Part shown: in pieces, positions 17,717 to 25,416 of the stretch | How positions within the stretch are numbered: position 1 is the first letter of the stretch | How the letters are laid out: each line of letters starts with the position of its first letter | From: Gemmatimonadaceae bacterium | GTDB lineage: Bacteria > Gemmatimonadota > Gemmatimonadetes > Gemmatimonadales > Gemmatimonadaceae | Reading direction: 5' to 3' | NCBI GenBank assembly: GCA_025928185.1 | Contig: JAICKA010000003.1 | Coordinates: 1 to 64,000, forward strand | DNA: 64,000 nt | Notes under the pieces: model-generated | Told to the model about the DNA's origin: nothing | Database searches by the model: none | What the model saw: the letters and a program-made list of their open reading frames with translations, nothing else | Translations under genes and position numbers: made by a program

Positions 17717-19633
17717 ATGCACGTCGAAACGCGACTCCGGTTCGACAACTTCGTCGTCGGCTCGGCCAACCGCCTGGCCGTCGCCGCGGCGCATGCGGTC
17801 GCCGAAGCGCCGGGCACCGTGTACAACCCGCTGTTCATGTACAGCAGCTCCGGCCTGGGGAAAACGCACCTGATGAGCGCGATCGGCAATCAGGTGATGG
17901 TCAAGCACAAGGGACTCGTCGTCGATTTCGTGACGCTCGACGATTTCGTCGAGGAGCTGCACGCGGCGATCGCCGCCGGCGAGAGCGAGAAGTTCAAGGA
18001 GCGCTACCTGCAGGTTGGCGTGCTGCTGATCGACGACATGCAGTTCCTCACCGGCCATCGCGAAACGCAGTCGGAGCTGCTGCGCATCTTCAACGCGCTC
18101 ACCGCCGACGGCCGTCAGATCGTGATGACGAGCGACCGCCCGCCGTCCGAGATCGCAGATGTCGACGCACGTCTGCTGACGCGGCTCGCCGGCGGCCTGA
18201 TCGTCGACATCAGCGCGCCGGATTACGAAACGCGCATGGCCATTCTCCGAGCGAAATGCGAAGAGCGCGGCGTTCGCTTTCGCGCCGGCGTCGTCGACGA
18301 AGTGGGGCGGCTCGAATTCAAGAACGTGCGCGAGCTGCAGGGTGCGCTCAACCGCCTGATCGCGTTCCAGACGCTCGGCGGCGAACAGATCGAGCCCGAG
18401 GCCGTCCTGACGATTCTCGGCGACCTCGCCGAGCAGCAGGTGCAGCCGGCGCGACCACGGCCGAGCGGCGAGTTTCAGAGTTTCCTCACGGACATCGCCT
18501 CGGCGGTGGCGCAGCACGTGGAGCAGTGGCAGACGCGGCTCACCGAGGCGATTGCCTACTGGAACAGCGAAGGCTATCGCACCGGCGCGCTGGAGCGTGT
18601 GCTGAACGGCTCCGCGGCGCCGGCGAGCGTCGAGAGCGTGCTACGCGCCTTCGAGGCCGACGTCACCAAGCTTCGTGAGCTCGAGCAGCAGTTGCTGCGG
18701 CTCGACAAGGAGCTGGCGGCGCATCCATCGTTTCACGATCCCGACCGACTGCGCGAGGCGGAGCAGTTGCTGGAGCGTGCACTGCGCACGGCGTCGCCGC
18801 CACCGGGGCCGTCGGCGGCGTTCACGCGCGCGGGTTTCGAGGTGAGCGGGAGCAACCAGCTCGCCGTCCGTGCCGCGGACGCAATCGTGAGCGTTCCCGC
18901 CAGCCGATACAATCCGCTGTTCATTCATGGGCCGAGCGGCGTCGGCAAGACGCACCTGCTCAACGCGGTTGGCAACGGCCTCATGGAAGCGACGAACGGC
19001 GGCGTCGCATGCGTGCCCGCGCAGTTGTTCGTCGACGAGTTGATCGCCGCGCTTCAGGAAGGCACGGTGGACCGCTGGCGCGCGCGCTACCGGGCCGCCA
19101 ACGCGCTCCTGCTCGACGACGTGCAGTTCGTCGCCGGCAAGGAGCGTACGCAGGAAGAGCTGTTTCACGTCTTCAACGCGCTGCACTCCGATGGCAAGCA
19201 GCTCGTGTTCGCCAGCGATCGCGCTCCCCGCGAGCTGACCGGCCTGGAAGATCGCCTCCGCTCGAGGTTCGAGGGCGGGCTGGTGGTCGAGATGCAGTCG
19301 CCGGATCGCGCGCTGCGCGAACGCCTGTATGCACGCTTTCTCCGCGACTCCGGCATCGAACCCACGGGCGAGATGGTGAGCTATCTCGCCGAGCGAGCCG
19401 TGTCGAGCGTGCGGGAAGTGATCGGCACCGTGAATCGTGTCGTCGCCTCCGCGGAAGTCGCGGCCGTTCCCGTGACGCTCGGCTTCATGCGCGCGCAGCT
19501 CGAGCCCGATGAAGGCGCGACGTCGCGCGCCGCAGCGATGCGTACGGCGGCGGACACGTACTTCCTCGACGCCGAGAAGATCGTCTGGCACTGGCCGGAT
19601 GCGTCCGCGCGGCTGATCGAGGAACCGCGATGA
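17717..19633 (+). CDS. Double DnaA-type AAA+ ATPase without DNA-binding domain
   Basis: A 638-residue protein with two DnaA-like AAA+ modules. Module 1 (about 1-235): SSSGLGKT (43-50), Walker B VLLIDD (102-107), TSD sensor 1, sensor 2 NVRELQGALNR (203-213). Module 2 (about 368-590): GPSGVGKT (405-412), LLLDD (464-468), DnaA-type EDRLRSRF (511-518), sensor 2 SVREVIGTVNR (564-574). A helical linker of about 130 residues separates them. The DnaA C-terminal HTH that binds DnaA boxes is absent; a short tail ends WHWPDASARLIEE. It is not the replication initiator. Placed between the MglA GTPase and a DUF4388 protein, it is probably a signalling or assembly ATPase; function unknown. Confidence 0.88.
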   Translation: MHVETRLRFDNFVVGSANRLAVAAAHAVAEAPGTVYNPLFMYSSSGLGKTHLMSAIGNQVMVKHKGLVVDFVTLDDFVEELHAAIAAGESEKFKERYLQVGVLLIDDMQFLTGHRETQSELLRIFNALTADGRQIVMTSDRPPSEIADVDARLLTRLAGGLIVDISAPDYETRMAILRAKCEERGVRFRAGVVDEVGRLEFKNVRELQGALNRLIAFQTLGGEQIEPEAVLTILGDLAEQQVQPARPRPSGEFQSFLTDIASAVAQHVEQWQTRLTEAIAYWNSEGYRTGALERVLNGSAAPASVESVLRAFEADVTKLRELEQQLLRLDKELAAHPSFHDPDRLREAEQLLERALRTASPPPGPSAAFTRAGFEVSGSNQLAVRAADAIVSVPASRYNPLFIHGPSGVGKTHLLNAVGNGLMEATNGGVACVPAQLFVDELIAALQEGTVDRWRARYRAANALLLDDVQFVAGKERTQEELFHVFNALHSDGKQLVFASDRAPRELTGLEDRLRSRFEGGLVVEMQSPDRALRERLYARFLRDSGIEPTGEMVSYLAERAVSSVREVIGTVNRVVASAEVAAVPVTLGFMRAQLEPDEGATSRAAAMRTAADTYFLDAEKIVWHWPDASARLIEEPR

Positions 19634-19647
19634 CGAGGCGCGTCTAA

Positions 19648-21267
19648 ATGGCCATTCGCGGAAGTCTCAAGGAGGCGAGCCTCCCCGACGTGCTCCAGCT
19701 CCTGTCGATGGGCAAGAAGACGGGCTGCTTGAGCGTCACGCACCGGAACAGCTTCGGCTACATCTACTTCGACAAGGGCCGCATCTGCTACGCATCGATC
19801 GTCAATCGGCGCGACCGTCTTGGTGACCGGCTGCTGAAGAGCGGCGCCATCACGCAGGAGCAGCTCGACGCCGGCATTGCGCTGCAGGACCGCCGGCGCG
19901 ACAAGCGCCTCGGCGAGCTGCTCGTGGAGCAGGGCGCGCTGACGCTCGAGCAGTTGCACAACGCCATTCACGTGCAGATTCAGGAAGCGGTCTATTTCCT
20001 GTTCACGTGGACGGCCGGCACGTTCAACTTCGAGGCCGACGTTGCGCCCGATGCGCACGACTACGTGGTGTCGATCAATCCGGAGTCGCTGCTGCTCGAG
20101 GGCGCGCGGCGCGTGGACGAGTGGGAGCTGATCGAAAAGAAGATCGCCAGCTTCGATCTCGTGTTCGAGATGAACCGCGGCAAGGTGATGTCGAGCGACG
20201 TGGAGCTGACGGCGGAGCAGCGCGTCGTGCTCGATCTCGTCGACGGCTCGCGCGACGTGCAGGCGATCATCGACGCCTCGGGGCTGGTCGAGTTCGAGGT
20301 CGGCAAGGCGCTGTACGGTCTGCTCAACGCGAGCTTCATCCATCGCATCGGCAAGTCGGCGGGCCCGGCCCAGCCGCTCGCCGAGGGCCGGGTGGAGGAG
20401 CATCGGAACCTCGGCGTCGCGTTTTATAAAACCAGCATGCTCGAGGAAGCGCTCCGGGAGTTCCGGCGCGTGCTCGAGCTGCGGGCGACCGACACCGTGG
20501 CGCGATTCTACGTGGGCCTGGTGCTCGCACGCCAGCAGAAATGGGAAGAGGCCGTGACGGCACTCACCGAGGCCTCGGCGCAACCGGGGGCCAAGGTCGC
20601 GGTGTTTCACAATCTCGCATACGTGCTCGAGCAGCAGAACCGCCACACCGACGCCAAGGTCGCGCTCGAGGAGGCCGTGCGGCGCGGCGGCGCGAGCGAT
20701 CCGCGCGTGCAGACCTCGCTCGGTGTCGTGTCGCTGCTCGTCGGCGATCTGCCGGCGGCGGACGCCGCGCTGCTCGCGGCGCGACCGCTGTTCGGCACGC
20801 GTGCGCCCACGCCGGCGTGGTATCACTACATGGCGCTCGCGGCGGCGCTGCTCGGCGACGTGAATCGCGCGACGGCGGTGCTGCAGGAAGGCGTCGCGGC
20901 CTATCCGCATGCACCGGCGCTGCTCAACAACCTCGCCGCGGTCCTGGAGCGCACGGGCGATTTCGACGGGGCCCGCGGCATCGCCGACCAGGGCGTGCAC
21001 GAAGACGCCGGTCTGCCGCAGTTGCACAAGAATCTCGGCGATCTGCACTATCGCGCCGGCCGGTACGATGAAGCGCTCGAGGCGTACCTGCGCGCGACCA
21101 AGGCGAATCCGGAGCTCGGCGCCGACGTCTACCTCAAGCTCGGCAACATCCGCCTGCGCCGGCAGGAGCGCGACGACGCGGTGCGCTGCTGGGAACGCGC
21201 ACTCGAGCTCGACCCGGACAACGCGCTCGTCCGCACCAATCTGGAATCCGTTCGCCAGGTTACCTGA
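19648..21267 (+). CDS. DUF4388 (PATAN)-TPR protein
   Basis: A 539-residue protein. Residues 1-100 resemble PATAN/DUF4388 (start MAIRGSLKEASLPDVLQLLS, GKKTGCLSV, GYIYFDKGRICYA), 100-255 a helical/winged region related to that of the gene at 14436, and about 250-535 TPR repeats. A Shine-Dalgarno GAGG at 19635-19638 fits the ATG at 19648. The stop overlaps the cheR ATG (TGATG), tying this accessory block to the second half of the che operon. Probably an adaptor; no enzyme motif is seen. Confidence 0.85.
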   Translation: MAIRGSLKEASLPDVLQLLSMGKKTGCLSVTHRNSFGYIYFDKGRICYASIVNRRDRLGDRLLKSGAITQEQLDAGIALQDRRRDKRLGELLVEQGALTLEQLHNAIHVQIQEAVYFLFTWTAGTFNFEADVAPDAHDYVVSINPESLLLEGARRVDEWELIEKKIASFDLVFEMNRGKVMSSDVELTAEQRVVLDLVDGSRDVQAIIDASGLVEFEVGKALYGLLNASFIHRIGKSAGPAQPLAEGRVEEHRNLGVAFYKTSMLEEALREFRRVLELRATDTVARFYVGLVLARQQKWEEAVTALTEASAQPGAKVAVFHNLAYVLEQQNRHTDAKVALEEAVRRGGASDPRVQTSLGVVSLLVGDLPAADAALLAARPLFGTRAPTPAWYHYMALAAALLGDVNRATAVLQEGVAAYPHAPALLNNLAAVLERTGDFDGARGIADQGVHEDAGLPQLHKNLGDLHYRAGRYDEALEAYLRATKANPELGADVYLKLGNIRLRRQERDDAVRCWERALELDPDNALVRTNLESVRQVT

Positions 21268-22082
21268 TGCCGGAAGCACAGAACGGTGAATTCCTCGCGC
21301 TCACACACAAGATCGCGACCGAGCGGGGCTTTGGTTGCGCGAGCTACAAGGAGAAGTGCCTGCGGCGCCGTATCGCGGTGCGCATGCGCGCGCGCGGGGC
21401 GCACACCTACGCCGACTACGCCCGCATCCTCGACGACGACGCGACCGAGTACGATCGCCTGATCGACGCGCTGACCATCAACGTCACGAAGCTGTTTCGC
21501 AACTGGGACGTCTACGCCGCGATTGCGGCGAACGTCGTGCCCGCGCTCTGGCACCGCGAGACGCCGCAGATCCGTGTCTGGAGCGCCGGCTGCTCCTCGG
21601 GCGACGAACCGTATTCGCTGGCGATCCTGTTCCATCGCTACGCCGCGACGAACGGCATGCTCTCGCAGATCGGCCGCGTTTCGATCCTCGGCACGGACAT
21701 CGACGACCGGTGTCTGGACGCCGCGCGCCGCGGCGAGTTCGAGGAGGGCGATTTCGCCGACACGCCCGACGAGCTGCGGCAGCGCTACTTCGCACCCGAA
21801 ATGCCGTTCGGAGTCGCGCCGGCGATCCGCCGCATGGCGACCTTCGAACGCCAGGATCTGCTCCGCGACCCGGCCCCGTCGGCGCCGTACGATCTGATCG
21901 TCTGCCGCAACGTGCTGATCTACTTCGATCGCGACACCCAGGAACGCTTATTCGAGAAGTTTCGTTCCGCGCTGGCGCCGGGCGGCTTTCTCGTGCTGGG
22001 CAAGGTCGAAACCCTGCTTGGCGTGGCGCGGACCCGCTTCACCGCGGTCGACGCGCGCGAGCGCATCTTCCGGCGCCCATGA
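21267..22082 (+). CDS. cheR: Chemoreceptor glutamate methyltransferase CheR
   Basis: A 271-residue SAM-dependent enzyme that methylates glutamates of chemoreceptors for adaptation. The N-terminal helical domain contains the CheR motif INVTKLFRNWDVY (71-83), and the SAM pocket is WSAGCSSGDEPYSLA (105-119) followed by LGTDIDD and CRNVLIYFD. Length matches the family. No receptor gene lies in the window, so substrates must be encoded elsewhere. Overlaps its neighbours on both sides. Confidence 0.95.
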   Translation: MPEAQNGEFLALTHKIATERGFGCASYKEKCLRRRIAVRMRARGAHTYADYARILDDDATEYDRLIDALTINVTKLFRNWDVYAAIAANVVPALWHRETPQIRVWSAGCSSGDEPYSLAILFHRYAATNGMLSQIGRVSILGTDIDDRCLDAARRGEFEEGDFADTPDELRQRYFAPEMPFGVAPAIRRMATFERQDLLRDPAPSAPYDLIVCRNVLIYFDRDTQERLFEKFRSALAPGGFLVLGKVETLLGVARTRFTAVDARERIFRRP

Positions 22083-22570
22083 GCGACGACGCGCCGGATA
22101 TTCGCGTTCGCGTCGCCGACTTTGCGGTCGCCGATGCTGGCACGATCTCCACGATCGGCCTCGGCTCGTGCGTGGCCATCGCGCTGTACGATGACGTCGC
22201 CGGCGTGGGAGGGCTGGCGCACGTCCTCCTGCCGAACGAGTCGATGTCCCGCGACCGCTCGAACCCCGCCAAGTTCTCGACGACGGCGGTGCCGCTGCTC
22301 CTCGCGGAAATGGATCGGCTGGGCGCGAAGCTCGGGCGCATTCGCGCCAAGATCGTCGGCGGCGCGAGCATGTTCGGCGCGCTCGTGCCGAACGGCGGCA
22401 TGAACATCGGCGAGCGGAACGTGGCAGCGGTCCGCTGCGCGCTGGCCGAAGCGCGCGTGCCGATCGTGGGCGAAGATACGGGCAGCGACTACGGCCGCAG
22501 CGTCTATCTCTTTCTGGAGGACGGCCGTGTCGAGGTGCGCTCGTTGCGGCGGGGCTCGCATGTCCTCTAA
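22079..22570 (+). CDS. cheD: Chemoreceptor glutamine deamidase CheD
   Basis: A 163-residue protein. The catalytic Cys31 (IGLGSCVAIALYD) and His48 (GLAHVLLP) are present, followed by KIVGGASMFG and the GERN motif. CheD deamidates receptor glutamines and, in CheC-containing organisms, binds CheC to stimulate its phosphatase activity; both genes are here. The ATG at 22079 overlaps the cheR stop and the 3' end overlaps cheB by 11 bases. Confidence 0.95.
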   Translation: MSDDAPDIRVRVADFAVADAGTISTIGLGSCVAIALYDDVAGVGGLAHVLLPNESMSRDRSNPAKFSTTAVPLLLAEMDRLGAKLGRIRAKIVGGASMFGALVPNGGMNIGERNVAAVRCALAEARVPIVGEDTGSDYGRSVYLFLEDGRVEVRSLRRGSHVL

Positions 22571-23627
22571 CCGACCGCGCGTCCTCGTCGTCGACGACAG
22601 CGCGTTCATGCGCAGCATCACGTCACGCATCATCGATGATTCCGGCGAGTTCACCGTCGCGGGAACGGCGAGCAACGGACTCGAGGCGCTGTCGCAGATC
22701 CATGCGCTCGAGCCGGACATCGTCACGCTCGATATCGACATGCCGGAGCTCGATGGCCTGAGCGCGCTCGGCTACATCATGAACGACATGCCGCGCCCGG
22801 TCGTGATGCTGAGCGCCGGCACCACGGCGAGCGGACAGGAAGCGACGCTGCGCGCATTGGAGCTCGGGGCGGTGGACTTCGTGCTCAAGCCATCCGGCGC
22901 GGTGAGCCTCGACCTGCATCTGGTATCCGAGCGTTTGATCGAGGCGCTGCGCGCGGCGGCGGCGGCGAACCTGGCGGGAATGCGAACCACCGCGCGGCAT
23001 ACGCCGAGTACCGGCACGACCGACGCGGCCGTTCGACAAACATGGAAAGTGGTGGTGATCGCGTCGTCGACCGGCGGCCCGCGCGCGCTCGCCGCCGTAG
23101 TACCGCACCTGCCGGCGAAGCTCGATGCGGCCGTGCTCATCGTGCAGCACATGCCGGCCGGATTCACGCGCAGCCTGGCGCGTCGGCTCGATGCCGTGTG
23201 TCCGCTGCCGGTGTGTGAAGCGGAGGACGGACAAATGGTGGTGCATGGCCGCGTGTACGTCGCTCCGGGTGGACGGCACATGGCAGTCGTGCGGCGCGTG
23301 GCCGGCGTCGCCATTGCGCTCGAGGACAGCCCGCCACTCTGGGGCGTGCGTCCCGCCGCGGACATTCTGTTTTCTTCGGCGTCGCGCGTGTTCGGCGCGT
23401 CGACTACCGCCGTCGTGCTCACCGGCATGGGCCGCGACGCGGCCGAAGGCACGCGACTCATTCGCGCAAACGGCGGCCGCGCCATTCTGCAGGACCGGGA
23501 GACCGCCACCATTTATGGAATGCCGCACGCGGCGCTCCAACACGCCGGCGCGGATTGCGTTGCGCCGCTGCACGAGATTGGTCCGGCGATCGCTGACTTC
23601 GTGGCAGCGGTGGCACATGCCGAGTGA
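22560..23627 (+). CDS. cheB: Chemotaxis methylesterase CheB
   Basis: A 355-residue response regulator-esterase: an N-terminal receiver domain with Asp58 (LDIDMPELDG) and Lys110, a linker, then the esterase with catalytic triad Ser170 (IASSTGGP), His197 (VQHMPAGFT) and Asp293 (GMGRDAAEG). It removes methyl groups from chemoreceptors when phosphorylated by CheA. The ATG at 22560 places the receiver strand VLVVDD correctly; 11 bases overlap with cheD. Confidence 0.96.
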   Translation: MSSNRPRVLVVDDSAFMRSITSRIIDDSGEFTVAGTASNGLEALSQIHALEPDIVTLDIDMPELDGLSALGYIMNDMPRPVVMLSAGTTASGQEATLRALELGAVDFVLKPSGAVSLDLHLVSERLIEALRAAAAANLAGMRTTARHTPSTGTTDAAVRQTWKVVVIASSTGGPRALAAVVPHLPAKLDAAVLIVQHMPAGFTRSLARRLDAVCPLPVCEAEDGQMVVHGRVYVAPGGRHMAVVRRVAGVAIALEDSPPLWGVRPAADILFSSASRVFGASTTAVVLTGMGRDAAEGTRLIRANGGRAILQDRETATIYGMPHAALQHAGADCVAPLHEIGPAIADFVAAVAHAE

Positions 23628-24093
23628 CGGCGCGATGCGCCTCCTCGTCTTTCGCCTGGGCAGCGAGCGGTTCGCGGTCGCGCTGGGCGGCGTGGACGAG
23701 GTGATCGACGCACCGGTGCCGCGGCAAATGCCCGACGCGCCCGCAGCGGTGCTCGGCGTCATCAACGTGCACGACGTGCTCGTCACATTGTACGATCCTC
23801 GTCCGGTGCTCAACGTGGCACGCGACCAGACGCGCGACTCCGATGGCGGCGACGCACGTGTCGGGTCGGTGCTGGTGTTTCGGTGGTGCGGACGCCGGGT
23901 CGGGCTGGTCGTGGATGACGTGTACGACGCGATGCCGACGGAGCCGGGTGAAGTGCGCGGTGCTCCGGGATCGACGGCGAGCGATGGCGTGCTGCTCGGC
24001 GTGATTCGGCGCGACGGCGATCTGATCGCCGTTCTCGACGCGGCCGCGCTGCTTACGGCCGCAACGATGGCCACTGAAGGAGAGACCGCATGA
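23617..24093 (+). CDS. cheW: CheW-like coupling protein 2
   Basis: A 158-residue CheW domain (RLLVFRLGSERFAVALGGVDEVI ending before AVLGVINVHDVLVTLYD; then VLVFRWCGRRVGLVVDDV). The start at 23617 overlaps cheB by 11 bases; ATG 23635, 7 bases after the cheB stop, is an equally acceptable start. The usual NLRG loop reads NVHD, so surface contacts may differ from canonical CheW. Confidence 0.88.
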   Translation: MPSDGAMRLLVFRLGSERFAVALGGVDEVIDAPVPRQMPDAPAAVLGVINVHDVLVTLYDPRPVLNVARDQTRDSDGGDARVGSVLVFRWCGRRVGLVVDDVYDAMPTEPGEVRGAPGSTASDGVLLGVIRRDGDLIAVLDAAALLTAATMATEGETA

Positions 24094-24569
24094 AGTCGGA
24101 CATGGTGAAGCTCGTCACCTTTCGCCTCGGCCAGGAGATCTTCGCCGCGGAAGTCGCGTCGGTCGAACGCGTGCTGCGGTACACCGTGCCGAGCAGCGTG
24201 CCCGACGTGCCGGACTGGATTGCCGGCGTGCTCGAACATCATTCGGGTGTCATGCCGGTCGTCGACCTTCGCCGGCGCGTGGAGCTGCCCGACGTGACCG
24301 TCACGGCCGAGACGCGCATTCTGATTTTCTCAACGAACGCGGGCGCGATTGGCGCGGTGGTCGACGCGGTACTCGCGGTGGCGAGCGTGCCGGCCGGCTC
24401 GATCTCCGCGCCGCCGCCGCTGTTCCGCGGACTCGCCGCCGAGTTCGTGCGCGGCATCGCGAAGCTCGACGATCGTCTCGCCGTGATCCTCGACGTCGAT
24501 CGCGTGCTATCGAGCGCGGATCGCATCGTGCTCGAGCAGGCGCTGCAGGGAGCCGCGACGCGTGGGTGA
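24090..24569 (+). CDS. cheW: CheW-like coupling protein 3
   Basis: A 159-residue CheW domain: VKLVTFRLGQEIFAAEV, WIAGVLEHHSGVMPVVDLRRR and a C-terminal AVILDVDRVLSS. The third CheW in this operon; its ATG overlaps the preceding stop (ATGA). The loop normally reading NLRG is EHHS, so it may couple a different receptor class or act as an array spacer. That is inference. Confidence 0.88.
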   Translation: MKSDMVKLVTFRLGQEIFAAEVASVERVLRYTVPSSVPDVPDWIAGVLEHHSGVMPVVDLRRRVELPDVTVTAETRILIFSTNAGAIGAVVDAVLAVASVPAGSISAPPPLFRGLAAEFVRGIAKLDDRLAVILDVDRVLSSADRIVLEQALQGAATRG

Positions 24570-25416
24570 GCGATCGTCACAGTCGTATCCCGTGCGGCTG
24601 GCCGAGCTGGAGACGCGGGTGGCTGCGGCGCAGGGCGACGCAGCGAAGCTCGAAGCGCTGAAGTCCGACATTGGCGCGCTGTTCAAGGAAGTGGAAACGG
24701 AGCTCGCCACGCTCACCGCCACGCGCGGCTCGGTGCTCCAGCTCGTGGAGCGCTGGAAGGATGCGCGCACGGCGCAGCCCTCGCTCGCACCACACTTCGG
24801 CGGCGAAAAGCCGGTCGTGTACGCCGACCACATCGGCGCGTCGACGTTCATCGAGAAGGGCTGGAGCAAGATCTCGCTCGGCGAGTACGCGAGCGCCGAA
24901 CAGGATCTGCTCAAGGCGCTCAAGCTCTCGCCGAACGATCCGCAGGCCGAGTCGCTGCTCGGCTGGGCGCAGATGCTGCAGGACAAGTTCGACGACGCGC
25001 TGATGAACTTTCAGAAAGTGCTCGTGCGCGAGCCGCAGAACGCGCTGGCGCGGATCAACGTCGGCTACATCTGTCTGAAGAAGGGCATCTTTGGCGAAGC
25101 GATCGAACACCTGTCGCGCGCCATCCGGCTGGACAACGACAAGAAGGCGACGCTCTATGCGCACTTCTATCTCGGCCTGGTGTATCTCGACAGGGACATG
25201 TTCGAGGACGCGCAGACGTTCTTTCGCAAAACGCTCGCGCTCGGCCCCAATCTGATCGAAGCGTATTACGAGCTTGGACGCGCCTACTGGTTCAACGGAC
25301 AGCGATCCGAGGCGGTGGACGCGTGGAAGGCCGGCCACCAGACGAATAAGTTCAATCCGTGGGGAAAGCGCTGCGCGGACGTGCTGAAGACCGTGGAGGC
25401 AGGCGGCGAGCCGTAG
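24562..25416 (+). CDS. Coiled-coil TPR protein
   Basis: A 284-residue cytoplasmic protein with a charged helical N-terminus (about 1-70, possibly coiled coil) followed by about five TPR repeats (about 95-270; AEQDLLKALKLSPNDPQAESLLGWA type). GTG at 24562 overlaps cheW by 8 bases. It is the last clearly linked gene of the che cluster. No signal peptide or enzyme motif. Likely a scaffold or adaptor; function unknown. Confidence 0.82.
   Translation: MGERSSQSYPVRLAELETRVAAAQGDAAKLEALKSDIGALFKEVETELATLTATRGSVLQLVERWKDARTAQPSLAPHFGGEKPVVYADHIGASTFIEKGWSKISLGEYASAEQDLLKALKLSPNDPQAESLLGWAQMLQDKFDDALMNFQKVLVREPQNALARINVGYICLKKGIFGEAIEHLSRAIRLDNDKKATLYAHFYLGLVYLDRDMFEDAQTFFRKTLALGPNLIEAYYELGRAYWFNGQRSEAVDAWKAGHQTNKFNPWGKRCADVLKTVEAGGEP

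Noticed and set aside
17717-19633. The replication initiator dnaA
   Set aside because: It has DnaA AAA+ signatures but two modules and no DNA-binding domain IV, and dnaN, recF and origin-like box clusters are absent.
19381-21279. Long antisense frame over the DUF4388-TPR gene
   Set aside because: The sense gene has full domain matches and a good ribosome-binding site; the antisense product has no recognisable domain.
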